Below, piece by piece: positions 25,636 to 34,890 of a stretch of DNA of 64,000 bases (the stretch's first letter is position 1; each line of letters starts with the position of its first letter). Source of the DNA: Clostridium sp. K13 (GTDB taxonomy: Bacteria > Bacillota > Clostridia > Clostridiales > Clostridiaceae); contig NZ_JAASHM010000013.1 in NCBI RefSeq assembly GCF_019734195.1, positions 1 to 64,000 of the forward strand, written 5' to 3'. The notes beneath the pieces are model-generated. The model searched no databases and was not told the DNA's origin. It saw nothing but the letters and a program-made list of their open reading frames with translations. A program made the position numbers and the translations under genes.

Positions 25636-26763
25636 ATGCATGAAAATCTTATAAATGACATTAATTACTTAATAACTTTCTTTGAAAAATATACAAATAA
25701 TAATATCAAAGCTGTATTAGGCTTTGATGGCTTTGTGGATCAAATCCTTCACGTAGTAAAAACTAGAACTGATGCAAATAATTATATTAGAATGAATACT
25801 CTCAAAGAATTTGGAGAATTTATTTGTAATGCTGCTGGTCTAAGTGCTAATGTTGAATTTATTCCTATTAAAAATAAACTTGGTGGTAATGGCCCTATTA
25901 TGAGTAATGCACTCTCTACTTATAATCTAAATGTAACTTATATAGGTGCTGTTGGTGAAAATTCTATTAATCCTGTTTTTAATGAAATGAGTGAAAAATC
26001 TACAGTATTAAATATATCTAATCCTGGTCTTACAGATGCTGTTGAATTCTTAGATGGAAAGCTTATGATTGGAAAGCGTGAATGTTTAAAAGATATAAAT
26101 TGGATTAGAATTAAAGAAAAGATTGGATTAGAAAGTCTTACTTCAATTTTTGATGAAGCTAATTTAGTAGGATTAGAAAATTGGACAATGATTCCTTATA
26201 TGAGTGAAATATGGGATGGATTAATTAATGAAGTTTTACCTAATCTAAAATCTAAAACAAATAAATATATTTTCTTTGATTTAGCTGATCCGGAAAATAG
26301 ATTAAAAGAAGATATAATAGAAGCTCTTTCTACTATTAAAAAATTCTCTAGTAAATTTAAGGTTATTCTAGGTTTAAATGAAAAAGAAGCTTATGAAATA
26401 GGTACTGTTTTAAACATTTGTAAACATAACCAAAAATTATCCTTAGATATATTAATAAAATCTATTGCTGAAAAAATAGGAATATATTGCTTAGTCGTAC
26501 ATCCAGTTAAAGAAGCTTATGCCCTTTGTAACAATACACTTTATCATACCTTAGGTCCTTATGAACCAAATCCAAAATTAACTACTGGCGCTGGTGATAA
26601 CTTCAATGCAGGATTTTGCTTTGGACAAGTTCTTGGTCTATCTGCCCAACTATCACTAGTTCTAGGTACAGCAACCTCTGGTTACTATGTTAGAAATGCC
26701 CAAAGCCCAAATGTTGAAAATTTAGTTTCATTCTTAAAAGCATGGAAAAAATCAATTTCATAA
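25636..26763 (+). CDS. PfkB-family sugar kinase
   Basis: The 375-residue kinase has the ribokinase-family fold: GFDGFVDQI at the N-terminus, the substrate-binding KNKLGGNGPIMSNALS, and the catalytic GAGDNFNAGFCFG near residue 325 whose aspartate is the base. It phosphorylates a sugar or nucleoside with ATP in the cytosol; the substrate is not clear. The ATG at 25636 follows AGGAGG at 5-9 bases; an upstream in-frame ATG at 25588 would add 16 residues before that ribosome-binding site. It shares a bidirectional terminator with the convergent flavoenzyme gene. Confidence 0.87.
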   Translation: MHENLINDINYLITFFEKYTNNNIKAVLGFDGFVDQILHVVKTRTDANNYIRMNTLKEFGEFICNAAGLSANVEFIPIKNKLGGNGPIMSNALSTYNLNVTYIGAVGENSINPVFNEMSEKSTVLNISNPGLTDAVEFLDGKLMIGKRECLKDINWIRIKEKIGLESLTSIFDEANLVGLENWTMIPYMSEIWDGLINEVLPNLKSKTNKYIFFDLADPENRLKEDIIEALSTIKKFSSKFKVILGLNEKEAYEIGTVLNICKHNQKLSLDILIKSIAEKIGIYCLVVHPVKEAYALCNNTLYHTLGPYEPNPKLTTGAGDNFNAGFCFGQVLGLSAQLSLVLGTATSGYYVRNAQSPNVENLVSFLKAWKKSIS

Positions 26764-26770
26764 TATATAA

Positions 26771-26817
26771 ATAACAAAAGAGCTAGGTTGAAATTTTCAA
26801 TCTAGCTCTTTTGTTAT
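26771..26817 (+). terminator. Bidirectional terminator, kinase / flavoenzyme
   Basis: A long stem (ATAACAAAAGAGCTAG and complement, extended by TTGAAA/TTTCAA) lies between the two convergent genes and overlaps the stop of the minus-strand gene. Confidence 0.87.
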
Positions 26818-28199
26818 TTAACTAAGAAATCATAAAATAATTTTCTTTCAATTCTTATGTCTTGTTCAAACTTAAAGAAATCATCTTTATCATACTTTTC
26901 TTTTACAAGTTTTAACAGTTTAGAATTTTCACCATAATACTCTTCTTCGTAGTTTTCAATTTCTGCACATGGAAAATTAACAAATGACCCATTTGTTATT
27001 GATTTTATATATTTTAATTTTTCTAAAAACCAACTAATATTAGCTCTTACAAATTTTGCTTCTTCCCATACTGATTGAAAACCTAATATGAAATTAGCAT
27101 CCCTATGATAAAATGCTGTACTATCTTTCTTAACGTCTTTTATAACTCCTCCTAATCCATAGAAAGTAATAGCAGTATAAGTAGCTCCCTCTGCTCTTTC
27201 TTCTATTAGATTTAAAAGTTCTATAATTTCTTCTCTATTATAATCTCTATATACAAAATTTCCTGAACTCTTATATTTTTCATACTCTGGATGACTATCT
27301 TGTATTATTCTATTTGCTTCAAGAACAGTCATATACTCTAAACTATAAATTCCTGAACTAACAATATCCTTTATAGGCTTTAATAGTTCACTAGCAAGCT
27401 TTTTATCTCCATATACTAATCCAACTATTTTTACTCCTCTACCTTTTTCACTAGAATTATAAATAGCTAGTTTAAAATTTGCCCTTTTATCTAATACTTT
27501 ATATTTTTCTTGCCATGCTTCAATTAATTCAATATTTTCCTCAAAATCTATATTTGTAAAATCAATATTAACTAATGTTGCCATTTCTATTTTAGGTGGT
27601 AAATTAAATGTCATAGATGTTATTACTCCAAAATTTCCTCCACCACATCCTCTTAAAGCCCAAAATAAATCTTCATTTACTTCTTTGTTACACACTATCA
27701 AATTTCCATTACTATCAATTAATTCAACTTCTACTAATCTGTCACAGCCTAAACCTAAAAGTCTTGAAGAATATCCCCAGCCTCCACCTAATGTAAATGC
27801 TGCTACACCAACTGTTGGACAACCTCCTCCGGGAAATGGATACCCCCTTTTCCCTGTAGCTTCATAAAGTTCTCTATTACGAACACCACCTTGAACTCTT
27901 ACTGTTTCATTCTTTTCATCTATGTAAATTTTATTCATTTTACTAATATCAATAACTACTATGTCATTTCCAGTAGAATATCCCTCATAATGATGACGTC
28001 CACTTCTTATTCTTATTGAAAGTGAATTAGCCTTAGCAAAAATTATTGCATTTCTAATATCATCTTCTGTTGTACAATATACAATTACTAACGGATATTT
28101 TTCTATAGCCCTATTCCAGGCTTTTCTTTCTTCCTCATATTCAAAATCTTCTTTAGTAATTACGTCTCCAGTTAGACCTTTGTAATCAAAGTTAATCAT
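26814..28199 (-). CDS. BBE-type FAD-linked oxidoreductase
   Basis: The 461-residue enzyme has the PP-binding FAD domain of the vanillyl-alcohol-oxidase superfamily and the C-terminal berberine-bridge segment (NFPCAEIENYEEEYYGENSKLLKLVKEKYDKDDFF). H69 in SGRHHYEG and C127 in GGGCPTVG align with the histidine and cysteine that carry bicovalent FAD in berberine bridge enzyme and gluco-oligosaccharide oxidase. It likely oxidises a sugar or alcohol using oxygen or another acceptor. There is no signal peptide, so it is cytosolic. GAGGTGA precedes the ATG. Confidence 0.88.
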   Translation of the reverse strand: MINFDYKGLTGDVITKEDFEYEEERKAWNRAIEKYPLVIVYCTTEDDIRNAIIFAKANSLSIRIRSGRHHYEGYSTGNDIVVIDISKMNKIYIDEKNETVRVQGGVRNRELYEATGKRGYPFPGGGCPTVGVAAFTLGGGWGYSSRLLGLGCDRLVEVELIDSNGNLIVCNKEVNEDLFWALRGCGGGNFGVITSMTFNLPPKIEMATLVNIDFTNIDFEENIELIEAWQEKYKVLDKRANFKLAIYNSSEKGRGVKIVGLVYGDKKLASELLKPIKDIVSSGIYSLEYMTVLEANRIIQDSHPEYEKYKSSGNFVYRDYNREEIIELLNLIEERAEGATYTAITFYGLGGVIKDVKKDSTAFYHRDANFILGFQSVWEEAKFVRANISWFLEKLKYIKSITNGSFVNFPCAEIENYEEEYYGENSKLLKLVKEKYDKDDFFKFEQDIRIERKLFYDFLVK

Positions 28200-28296
28200 C
28201 TTTTCACCTCACTAATGTTTATCCCAAATATATAAGTATTTATATAATCTTATAAGTTATTTCAACTTTTATTCATACCTTTGATAATATCATAAC

Positions 28297-28386
28297 TTAA
28301 AGGCTATTTTCTATAAAATTTTTAACTTTTTTCTTACCCGTTGATTTTCCTGCACCTCCACACCCTATAACAATCATCCTCTTCAT
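28297..28386 (-). pseudogene. Remnant of a P-loop kinase (head joined to tail)
   Basis: A 29-codon frame from ATG 28386 to TAA encodes MKRMIVIGCGGAGKST followed at once by GKKKVKNFIENSL. The first part is a perfect N-terminus and Walker A loop of a FlaR/adenylate-kinase-like P-loop protein. The second resembles the C-terminal helix of the same family. About 130-150 residues of the core are missing, with the frame kept. GGGGGTG lies upstream. The most likely origin is a large in-frame internal deletion; a bare micro-peptide is less likely. Confidence 0.6.
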
Positions 28387-28425
28387 AAATCTTACACCCC
28401 CATTATAAATTCTAACATAAAAATA

Positions 28426-28447
28426 AGCAGAGTAATTATACTCTGCT
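28426..28447 (-). terminator. Terminator after pepT
   Basis: AGCAGAGTA and complement form a 9-bp stem with a 4-base loop, with a T run on the minus strand, 26 bases past the stop. Confidence 0.82.
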
Positions 28448-28472
28448 AAAAAACAATGCTTTATAAACTTAA

Positions 28473-29687
28473 TTATTCAGCATATTTTTTTAATATTTCA
28501 ATTATTATATTAGTTGCAATTTCCATTCCTTCTACAGTAATATGTTCATATTCTCCATGGAATGCATATCCACCTGTTCCTAAGTTAGGACAAGGTAATC
28601 CCATATAACTTAAAGTAGCTCCATCAGTACCACCTCTAATTGGTTCAATTACAGGAGTAACATTTAAGCTCTTCATTGCAGCTATTGCATTATCAATTAA
28701 ATGGATACAAGGTTTAACATGCTCAGCCATATTCTTATATTGATCAGTAATTGTTAACTTAACTGTACCTTCACCATATTTTTCATTTAATAACTTTTCA
28801 ACTAATTGTAATGTAGCTTTTTTAGACTCAAGCTTACATGCATCATGATCTCTTAATATATATCCTAATATTGCATGATCAGTATTTCCTCTAAAACTTT
28901 CTAAGTAATAGAAACCTTCATACCCTTCTGTATGTTCTGGTTTTTCACCTTGTGGTAACATTCTATCAAATTCAATACCTACATTTGTTGCATTAATCAT
29001 TGTATTTTTTGCAGAACCTGGATGAACTGAAACACCATGAATTTCAACTGTTGCTGCTGAGGCATTAAAGTTTTCATAAGATATTTCTCCTTCTACCCCA
29101 CCATCCATTGTATATGCAAATTGTGCACCAAAGTTTTTAACATCAAATTTACTAGCACCTCTTCCAATTTCCTCATCTGGAGTAAATCCAATGCAAATTT
29201 TCCCATGTGGTATATTTTCTTTTATTATTCTTTCTGAAGCTTCCATTATTTCAGCAATACCAGCCTTGTCATCAGCTCCTAAAAGAGTAGTTCCATCTGT
29301 TGTAATTAAAGTTCTTCCCTTTAAATTCTTTAAATGTGGAAACTTTTCTACTGAAAGAACTGTTCCATTTAATAATGTTAAATCTTCTCCATTATAGTTT
29401 TCAACTAATTGAGGATTTACATTTTCTCCTGGTGCTGCAGGTGCAGTATCCATATGAGCTATAAACCCAATACTAGGCTTATCTTCATATCCTTTAGTTG
29501 CAGGAATAACTCCATAAACATAACAATTTTCATCTAATCTAACATCTTGAATTCCTATTTCCTTCATTTCTTCAACTAGTATATTAGCTAAATCAAATTG
29601 TCTTTTAGTTGATGGTGTAGTTTCTGATTCTGGATCAGATGTTGTATATACTTTAGCGTATTTTATTAATCTTTCATATGCTTTCAT
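28473..29687 (-). CDS. pepT: Peptidase T (tripeptide aminopeptidase)
   Basis: The 404-residue M20-family enzyme removes the N-terminal residue of tripeptides. Family hallmarks are IAHMDTAPAAPGENV (first metal site), DGTTLLGADDKAG, FTPDEEIGRGAS, TMDGG and FHGEYEHI (second site). Two zinc ions are expected. It is on the same strand and 30 bases below pepV, with AAGGAGA before its ATG, so they likely form a pepV-pepT peptide-use operon with a terminator at the end. Confidence 0.96.
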   Translation of the reverse strand: MKAYERLIKYAKVYTTSDPESETTPSTKRQFDLANILVEEMKEIGIQDVRLDENCYVYGVIPATKGYEDKPSIGFIAHMDTAPAAPGENVNPQLVENYNGEDLTLLNGTVLSVEKFPHLKNLKGRTLITTDGTTLLGADDKAGIAEIMEASERIIKENIPHGKICIGFTPDEEIGRGASKFDVKNFGAQFAYTMDGGVEGEISYENFNASAATVEIHGVSVHPGSAKNTMINATNVGIEFDRMLPQGEKPEHTEGYEGFYYLESFRGNTDHAILGYILRDHDACKLESKKATLQLVEKLLNEKYGEGTVKLTITDQYKNMAEHVKPCIHLIDNAIAAMKSLNVTPVIEPIRGGTDGATLSYMGLPCPNLGTGGYAFHGEYEHITVEGMEIATNIIIEILKKYAE

Positions 29688-29717
29688 TTTTTATCTCCTT
29701 ATATATAAACCTTTTTA

Positions 29718-31121
29718 TTATTTACAAAGTTCAATTATTGCTTGAGTAAATATTTTTGCACTAAGTATAAGTTCATCTACAACTGCAAATTCATTATTAC
29801 CATGCATATTATTATCAGTTCCTGGCATTGTACAACCAAATGCAACACCATTTTTTAAATGATGTACATAAGTTCCTCCACCAATAGCAATACACTCACC
29901 CTTTTTGCCACTATACATTTCATAACATTTTAATAAAGTTTGAACAAAATCAGAATTTTCATCAACATGATGGCCTTCAAATACATTACATGGTTCCAAT
30001 TCTATTCCCACCTCTTGTAAATTTTTAGAAATAACATCTCTTAGATTTTCATCATTTGCACAAAGTGGAGCTCTACAGTCAAATGTTCCTTTTAATCCTG
30101 TAGTGCTATACTCAAAAATAGTAAATGATAATGTTAATTCTCCTGAAACCTTATCACTCATTTTAACTCCAATAGCATTTCCCTTGTAATCACCATGTGT
30201 TAATAGCCTATTTATAGAACATATTCTTTTAAATCCTTCTGATTCTGAAAAATTCATAGTTGCTAATAAATCTAATATAGCAGTTAATGCATTATTAGCA
30301 CTTTCAGGATAAGCTGCATGACCGCCTACTCCTTTTGCATATATTACACATTTATTATTTTCTTCATTAACAGTAAATTTTACTCCTGTTCTATTTGTAG
30401 CTTTCTCAAAGTATTTTTCTATATCTTCCTTACTTAAACCTTCTACAACTGCATTTGCCTTATCAGGAATAACATTAACCTTAACACCAGAGTTTATAGA
30501 TAAAATTCTTGGAAGGGTCTTATCTTCATCAAATACTGCTGTAAAATTACCCTTTAATCCACCCTTTTCAACATTTATTACTGGAAAATCTGCATCTGGT
30601 GAAAAAGTCATTGGCGCTTCTTTTTCTATATTATAATAGTATTCAATATCAGAACTTCCACATTCTTCGTCAGTTCCTAATATTAATCTTACATTTTTAC
30701 TTAATGGTATATTTAAATCTTTTACTGCTTTTAATGCATATAAAGCAACTATAGCTGGGCCTTTATCATCTGCAGCACCTCTTCCATATAATTTACCATC
30801 TTTAATTATTGGATTATATGGTTCAGTTATAGTCCATTCATTACTAGCTGGAACTACATCTAAATGTGCTAATATATCTAAGGCCTTTTCTTTATTATTA
30901 AAATCAACTGTTCCTACATAATTATCATAATTTTTAGTTTCAAACCCCATATTTTTAGCAATACTTAAAGCTTCTTCTAAAGCCCTAACTACACCTTCTC
31001 CAAATGGCATTCCTTCTTTTGCTTCTTGTCTATCACTTTTAATCCTTATTACCTTACATATATCCTTTAACATAGAATCTTTATTTTTATTAAAATATTC
31101 ATCAATTAATGTTTTATACAT
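29718..31121 (-). CDS. pepV: Dipeptidase PepV
   Basis: The 467-residue M20 protein is a PepV/Sapep-type dipeptidase. It has LAHLDVVPA (metal site), GRGAADDKGPAI, LGTDEECGSSDIEYY (catalytic glutamates) and GGTYVHHLKNGVAFG at the C-terminal metal site. It completes the breakdown of peptides imported or released by PepT. It leads the pepV-pepT pair. Confidence 0.93.
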   Translation of the reverse strand: MYKTLIDEYFNKNKDSMLKDICKVIRIKSDRQEAKEGMPFGEGVVRALEEALSIAKNMGFETKNYDNYVGTVDFNNKEKALDILAHLDVVPASNEWTITEPYNPIIKDGKLYGRGAADDKGPAIVALYALKAVKDLNIPLSKNVRLILGTDEECGSSDIEYYYNIEKEAPMTFSPDADFPVINVEKGGLKGNFTAVFDEDKTLPRILSINSGVKVNVIPDKANAVVEGLSKEDIEKYFEKATNRTGVKFTVNEENNKCVIYAKGVGGHAAYPESANNALTAILDLLATMNFSESEGFKRICSINRLLTHGDYKGNAIGVKMSDKVSGELTLSFTIFEYSTTGLKGTFDCRAPLCANDENLRDVISKNLQEVGIELEPCNVFEGHHVDENSDFVQTLLKCYEMYSGKKGECIAIGGGTYVHHLKNGVAFGCTMPGTDNNMHGNNEFAVVDELILSAKIFTQAIIELCK

Positions 31122-31209
31122 TTCAAAACACCTACCTTCTCATAAAGTTATATTAGATAATATTATATCCTATTTTGTCCAATTTATAAACTAGTAAGGA
31201 TTATAATAA

Positions 31210-31245
31210 AAAGTATAGCGATAATAAAAATTAACACTATACTTT
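31210..31245 (-). terminator. Terminator after gltS
   Basis: AAAGTATAG and CTATACTTT form a 9-bp stem 20 bases past the stop. T-rich minus-strand sequence follows. Confidence 0.65.
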
Positions 31246-31264
31246 CAAAATTCCAATTATAATA

Positions 31265-32461
31265 TTACCTTAATATATTTATAAACAAAGTAATTACTGC
31301 AGAGTTAACAAAGTCTACAAAAAGTGCTCCTACAATAGGTACTACAAAGTATGGCGTTGGTGCAAATCCAAACTTCGTTGAAAGTGCATCCATATTTGCA
31401 ACAGCATTAGGAGTTGCTCCCATACCAAACCCACAACTTGCAGATGCAAAAACTGATGCATCATAATCTCTTCCCATAACTTTAAATGTAATAAAGTAAG
31501 CAAATATAGACATAAGTAGTGATTGAGCAATTAACATAACTACTAATGGAAATGCTAAATCAAATAACTCCCATAACCTTAATCCCATTAAAGCTATACA
31601 TAAGAAATAACCTAAACTAATATTTCCTATTACCTCTATTTCTTTCTCTTCAATCTCTTGCTTTCTTATATCACAAACATTTCTTATAATAGCGGCAGCA
31701 ATCATTGCTCCTATATATGATGGAAATGTTAGTCCTGTATCTTGAATAAAGTTAGATATAATTGATCCTACTCCCATAGCAAGGAAAAGATACGCTGAAC
31801 CTTTCATAAGCTTATGATGACAAAGTATTGCTTGATTATCTTCGTGGAAATCACTTAATGGAATAGAGTGATCCTCCGATTGTTTAGGTGTTTTAAGTTT
31901 ATAGTTTTCTATTAAACTCTTTGCAACGAATCCCCCTATAAAACTTCCCATTACTAAACCAAATGTAGCTGATGCAAAAGAAACTGTAGTAGCTCCACTT
32001 ACGCCCATTTCTTCTAAAAGAGGTCCAAAAGAACCGGCTGTTCCATGTCCACCAATCATAGAAATAGACCCAGTACACAATCCTAATAAAGGATTTAAAT
32101 CAAATATTTTTGCTAAAGAAGCCCCAACCACATCTTGTGAAATAACTAAAAGAATAGCTATTCCTAAAAACATCGCTACTTTTATTCCACCATTTTTTAA
32201 TATCTTAAAGCTTGCTGTAAAACCTACACTAGCAAAAAATGTAGTCATAAATAAATTCTGTAGTGTTGTATCTAATGTTACGCTTGCTATATTAGTTAGC
32301 TTTAAAACTAACATAACTATTGCAAATAAAAGTCCACCAACTACTGGTGCTGGTATACAATATTTAGATAGGAATTTTACCTTTTTTCTAAGATACGTTC
32401 CTAAATAAAATACAATAGTTACTAAAGCCATTGTTTGAAAAATATCCAAATTCAACTCCAT
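31265..32461 (-). CDS. gltS: Sodium/glutamate symporter
   Basis: The 398-residue membrane protein has the GltS fold: two inverted five-helix repeats, with FFASVGFTASFKILK in the first half, GSISMIGGHGTAGSFGPLLEEMG at the first re-entrant loop, and ASASCGFGMGATPNAVANMDA at the second. It imports glutamate with sodium. AAGGAGAAG precedes the ATG. It lies upstream of the pepV-pepT pair on the same strand but with a terminator between. Confidence 0.94.
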   Translation of the reverse strand: MELNLDIFQTMALVTIVFYLGTYLRKKVKFLSKYCIPAPVVGGLLFAIVMLVLKLTNIASVTLDTTLQNLFMTTFFASVGFTASFKILKNGGIKVAMFLGIAILLVISQDVVGASLAKIFDLNPLLGLCTGSISMIGGHGTAGSFGPLLEEMGVSGATTVSFASATFGLVMGSFIGGFVAKSLIENYKLKTPKQSEDHSIPLSDFHEDNQAILCHHKLMKGSAYLFLAMGVGSIISNFIQDTGLTFPSYIGAMIAAAIIRNVCDIRKQEIEEKEIEVIGNISLGYFLCIALMGLRLWELFDLAFPLVVMLIAQSLLMSIFAYFITFKVMGRDYDASVFASASCGFGMGATPNAVANMDALSTKFGFAPTPYFVVPIVGALFVDFVNSAVITLFINILR

Positions 32462-32639
32462 CTTATGCTTCTCCTTCTTGTTTATTTTTCCTTAGATTAC
32501 TATATACTTATACTTTTGTATTTCTTCATTTTATACCTTTTTGTCTTTTTTTGCAAACCATGGTATTTTTGCCATTGATAAATCTCATATAATATCTCAT
32601 AATAAATATAAAAATTTAATTGATAAGGAGATAAAATTT

Positions 32640-32792
32640 ATGACATTAAAGAGAAAGTCTGATATTACATTAGTATGCCCTGTATGCGGAGAAGAAATGA
32701 TTGAATTTGAATATGGCTATGATAATAATGTTCATGGTAAGGTTTATTTTAAATGTGAACATTGTGGTCATAAAGAAAGTAAAATTCTATAA
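32640..32792 (+). CDS. Small zinc-ribbon protein
   Basis: The 50-residue product has two CxxC pairs, LVCPVCGEEM and FKCEHCGHKE, typical of a zinc ribbon. The ATG at 32640 follows AAGGAGA; frame-open codons upstream have no ribosome-binding site. It lies 80 bases before cotJA on the same strand but the start of cotJA has its own regulatory signals. Role unknown. Confidence 0.72.
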   Translation: MTLKRKSDITLVCPVCGEEMIEFEYGYDNNVHGKVYFKCEHCGHKESKIL

Positions 32793-32809
32793 ATCATCAT
32801 TTTTTTATC

Positions 32810-32836
32810 ACATTGTTTAAAATTCTACATAAAGTA
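32810..32836 (+). promoter_or_regulatory. Possible sigma-K promoter of cotJABC
   Basis: AC at 32810-32811, exactly 16 bases, then CATAAAGTA at 32828-32836 matches the sigma-K pattern AC-N16-CATANNNTA, 36 bases before the cotJA start. In B. subtilis cotJ is sigma-E dependent, so this is tentative. Confidence 0.4.
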
Positions 32837-32871
32837 TTATCATAGAGAATTTTACGAAGGGATATACTATT

Positions 32872-33144
32872 ATGTACTATAAAAGAATCGATGACTGTAT
32901 CGACTGCAATGATTGTGTAAACAATCCATCTAAATTATCATGTAACATTGCTTGTTCTGATACCAAAAAAAACTGTTATGAATCTTATAAGGTTTTTGAT
33001 CCTCAAACCTACGCTAAAGCATGTATTGCTCTAGAACCATATCAAAATTTATTTAATATAAATTCTGCATTTGAGGCTGGAACAATATTTAAGGATTTAT
33101 ATAGTCCTTATTGTGCTGTTAAGTATTCTGAGGAGGCAAAGTAA
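32872..33144 (+). CDS. cotJA: Spore-coat protein CotJA
   Basis: The 90-residue protein matches CotJA in its C-terminal half (YAKACIALEPYQNLFNINSAFEAGTIFKDLYSPY). The N-terminal 40 residues are cysteine-rich (DDCIDCNDCVNNPSKLSC...) and go beyond the classical protein. CotJA is a coat component made in the mother cell and helps place CotJC. The gene overlaps cotJB by one base (TAATG), a sign of coupled translation. Confidence 0.9.
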   Translation: MYYKRIDDCIDCNDCVNNPSKLSCNIACSDTKKNCYESYKVFDPQTYAKACIALEPYQNLFNINSAFEAGTIFKDLYSPYCAVKYSEEAK

Positions 33145-33407
33145 TGAATCAACGAGAGCATTTAAATTCAATTAGAAAATTACAATTTTTCGCTTTAGAT
33201 TTAAATTTATATTTAGACAATTTTCCTACCTGCAAAGATGCTATAGATGACTACAAATTAATTTCTTCAAAATTAAGAAAATTAATTTGGGACTATGAGC
33301 AAGAATATGGACCATTGACTAACTTTGGTTCAGCTTATATCCAAAATCCTGATGCTTGGATTAATACTCCTTGGCCTTGGGAAAAAGAAAGTAACAGGGA
33401 GGATTAA
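33144..33407 (+). CDS. cotJB: Spore-coat protein CotJB
   Basis: The 87-residue protein has the CotJB pattern: LNSIRKLQFFALDLNLYLDNFPTCKDA and a tail with YGPLTNFGS...WINTPWPWEKE. It is a small coat protein needed for CotJC assembly in the spore. GAGGAGGCAA precedes its ATG. It starts on the last base of cotJA and ends 3 bases before cotJC. Confidence 0.92.
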   Translation: MNQREHLNSIRKLQFFALDLNLYLDNFPTCKDAIDDYKLISSKLRKLIWDYEQEYGPLTNFGSAYIQNPDAWINTPWPWEKESNRED

Positions 33408-33410
33408 TTT

Positions 33411-33989
33411 ATGTGGTATTATGTTAAAACTTTAGAATATCCTATTAATTTAAAATCTTGCGATTTAAATATGGCAAAACTTATAATAACTCAATATGGA
33501 GGACCAGATGGTGAATTAGGTGCTGCACTTAGATATTTAAATCAAAGATATACAATGCCAACAAATAAATCAAAAGGATTATTAACTGATATAGGTACAG
33601 AAGAAATGGGGCATGTTGAAATGCTAGGAACAATGGTTTATCAATTAATGGAAAACGCTTCTATAGAGCAAATTAAAGCAGCTGGATTAGCAGGTCATTA
33701 TGCTGATCACGGAAAAGCTTTATTCTATACAGATGCAACTGGTAACCCATGGACTGCAACTTATATCCAAGCAAAAGGTGATGTTATTGCTGATATACAC
33801 GAAGATATGGCCGCTGAGCAAAAGGCTAGGGCTACTTATGAATGGTTGATGAACTTAACAGATGACGCAGAAATTAAAAAGATTTTAGGTTTCTTAAGAG
33901 AAAGAGAAGTTGTTCACTATCAAAGATTTGGTGAAGCTTTAATGGATATCCAAGACAACGTAAAACCTAGTAAATTTAATTGCAAATAA
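33411..33989 (+). CDS. cotJC: Spore-coat manganese catalase CotJC
   Basis: The 192-residue protein belongs to the di-manganese catalase family. Ligand-bearing motifs are LLTDIGTEEMGHVEML (first helix pair) and HEDMAAEQKARATYEWLM and REREVVHYQRFGEAL (later glutamate and histidine ligands). It breaks down hydrogen peroxide at the spore coat. It is the last gene of cotJABC, and a terminator follows. GGGAGGA precedes the ATG. Confidence 0.95.
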   Translation: MWYYVKTLEYPINLKSCDLNMAKLIITQYGGPDGELGAALRYLNQRYTMPTNKSKGLLTDIGTEEMGHVEMLGTMVYQLMENASIEQIKAAGLAGHYADHGKALFYTDATGNPWTATYIQAKGDVIADIHEDMAAEQKARATYEWLMNLTDDAEIKKILGFLREREVVHYQRFGEALMDIQDNVKPSKFNCK

Positions 33990-34010
33990 AAATACGATTC
34001 TTTAAAAATG

Positions 34011-34050
34011 AAATCCACAATTTATACTTTTAGTATATTGTGGATTTTTT
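34011..34050 (+). terminator. Terminator after cotJC
   Basis: AAATCCACAAT and ATTGTGGATTT form an 11-bp stem, followed by a run of T, 20 bases after the stop. Confidence 0.88.
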
Positions 34051-34179
34051 TATTATAACTTCTTGTAATTTCATTTTCATAAAATATATGTTATTATTTG
34101 TTTATGTTTATATTTATTTACATTTTGTTCATAAATATATAATTAAAAAGTCATATTTTTATAAAATTGGGAGGAACTT

Positions 34180-34890
34180 ACGAAACTTAAACTTAAAAAT
34201 ATTAGTAAAAGCTTTGACAACAAAATAATATTAGATGATATTGATTTTATTTTTGAAAAAGGTAAAATCTATGGTTTACTTGGAAGAAATGGAGCTGGAA
34301 AGACAACTTTATTTAATTGTATAAGTGAAGAATTATCTTTAGATACAGGAAATATATCACTTATTAATGATAATAACTTAGAAGAAAGTTTAGACTCATC
34401 TAATATAGGGTATGTATATTCTGATCCTATACTTCCTGATTTCCTAACTGGTTATGAATTTATTAAATTTTACATAGATATTCATAAAAATAAAATTAAA
34501 GATTTACTTACAATTGAAGAATATTTAGACTTTATAAAAATTGATGAAAATGATAGACATAAATTAATTAAATCCTACTCATTCGGTATGAAAAATAAAA
34601 TTCAAATGCTATGCTTTCTAATAACTAAACCCGATGTAATTTTATTGGACGAGCCTCTAACATCATTTGATGTAGTAGTTGCTTTAGAAATTAAAAATTT
34701 ACTTAAAGAAATAAAAAAAGATCACATATTAGTCTTTTCAACTCATATCCTTCAATTAGCCACTGACCTTTGTGATGAGCTTGTTATATTAAAGAATGGT
34801 AAACTTACTTTAATAGATAATTCCGTATTAAAAAGCAGTAATTTTGAAGAAAGAATTATAGAGACTTTAAAGGAGGAAGAACATGTTTAA
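34180..34890 (+). CDS. ABC transporter ATPase with an ACG start codon
   Basis: The frame from 34180 encodes 236 residues of a full ABC ATPase: Walker A GRNGAGKTT near residue 38, a signature-like SFGMKNKIQ near 139, Walker B VILLDEP and the switch STHILQ. The only start codon compatible with the ribosome-binding site GGGAGG, 5 bases upstream, is ACG; a stop TAA lies 15 bases further up and no ATG, GTG or TTG intervenes. The first in-frame ATG, at 34588, would drop Walker A. So the ATG was probably changed to ACG by one transition. It overlaps the permease gene by 8 bases. Confidence 0.85.
   Translation, partial: TKLKLKNISKSFDNKIILDDIDFIFEKGKIYGLLGRNGAGKTTLFNCISEELSLDTGNISLINDNNLEESLDSSNIGYVYSDPILPDFLTGYEFIKFYIDIHKNKIKDLLTIEEYLDFIKIDENDRHKLIKSYSFGMKNKIQMLCFLITKPDVILLDEPLTSFDVVVALEIKNLLKEIKKDHILVFSTHILQLATDLCDELVILKNGKLTLIDNSVLKSSNFEERIIETLKEEEHV

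Noticed and set aside
34040-34228. 62-codon frame ending inside the ABC ATPase
   Set aside because: It runs through the cotJC terminator, has no ribosome-binding site, and is out of frame with the ATPase.
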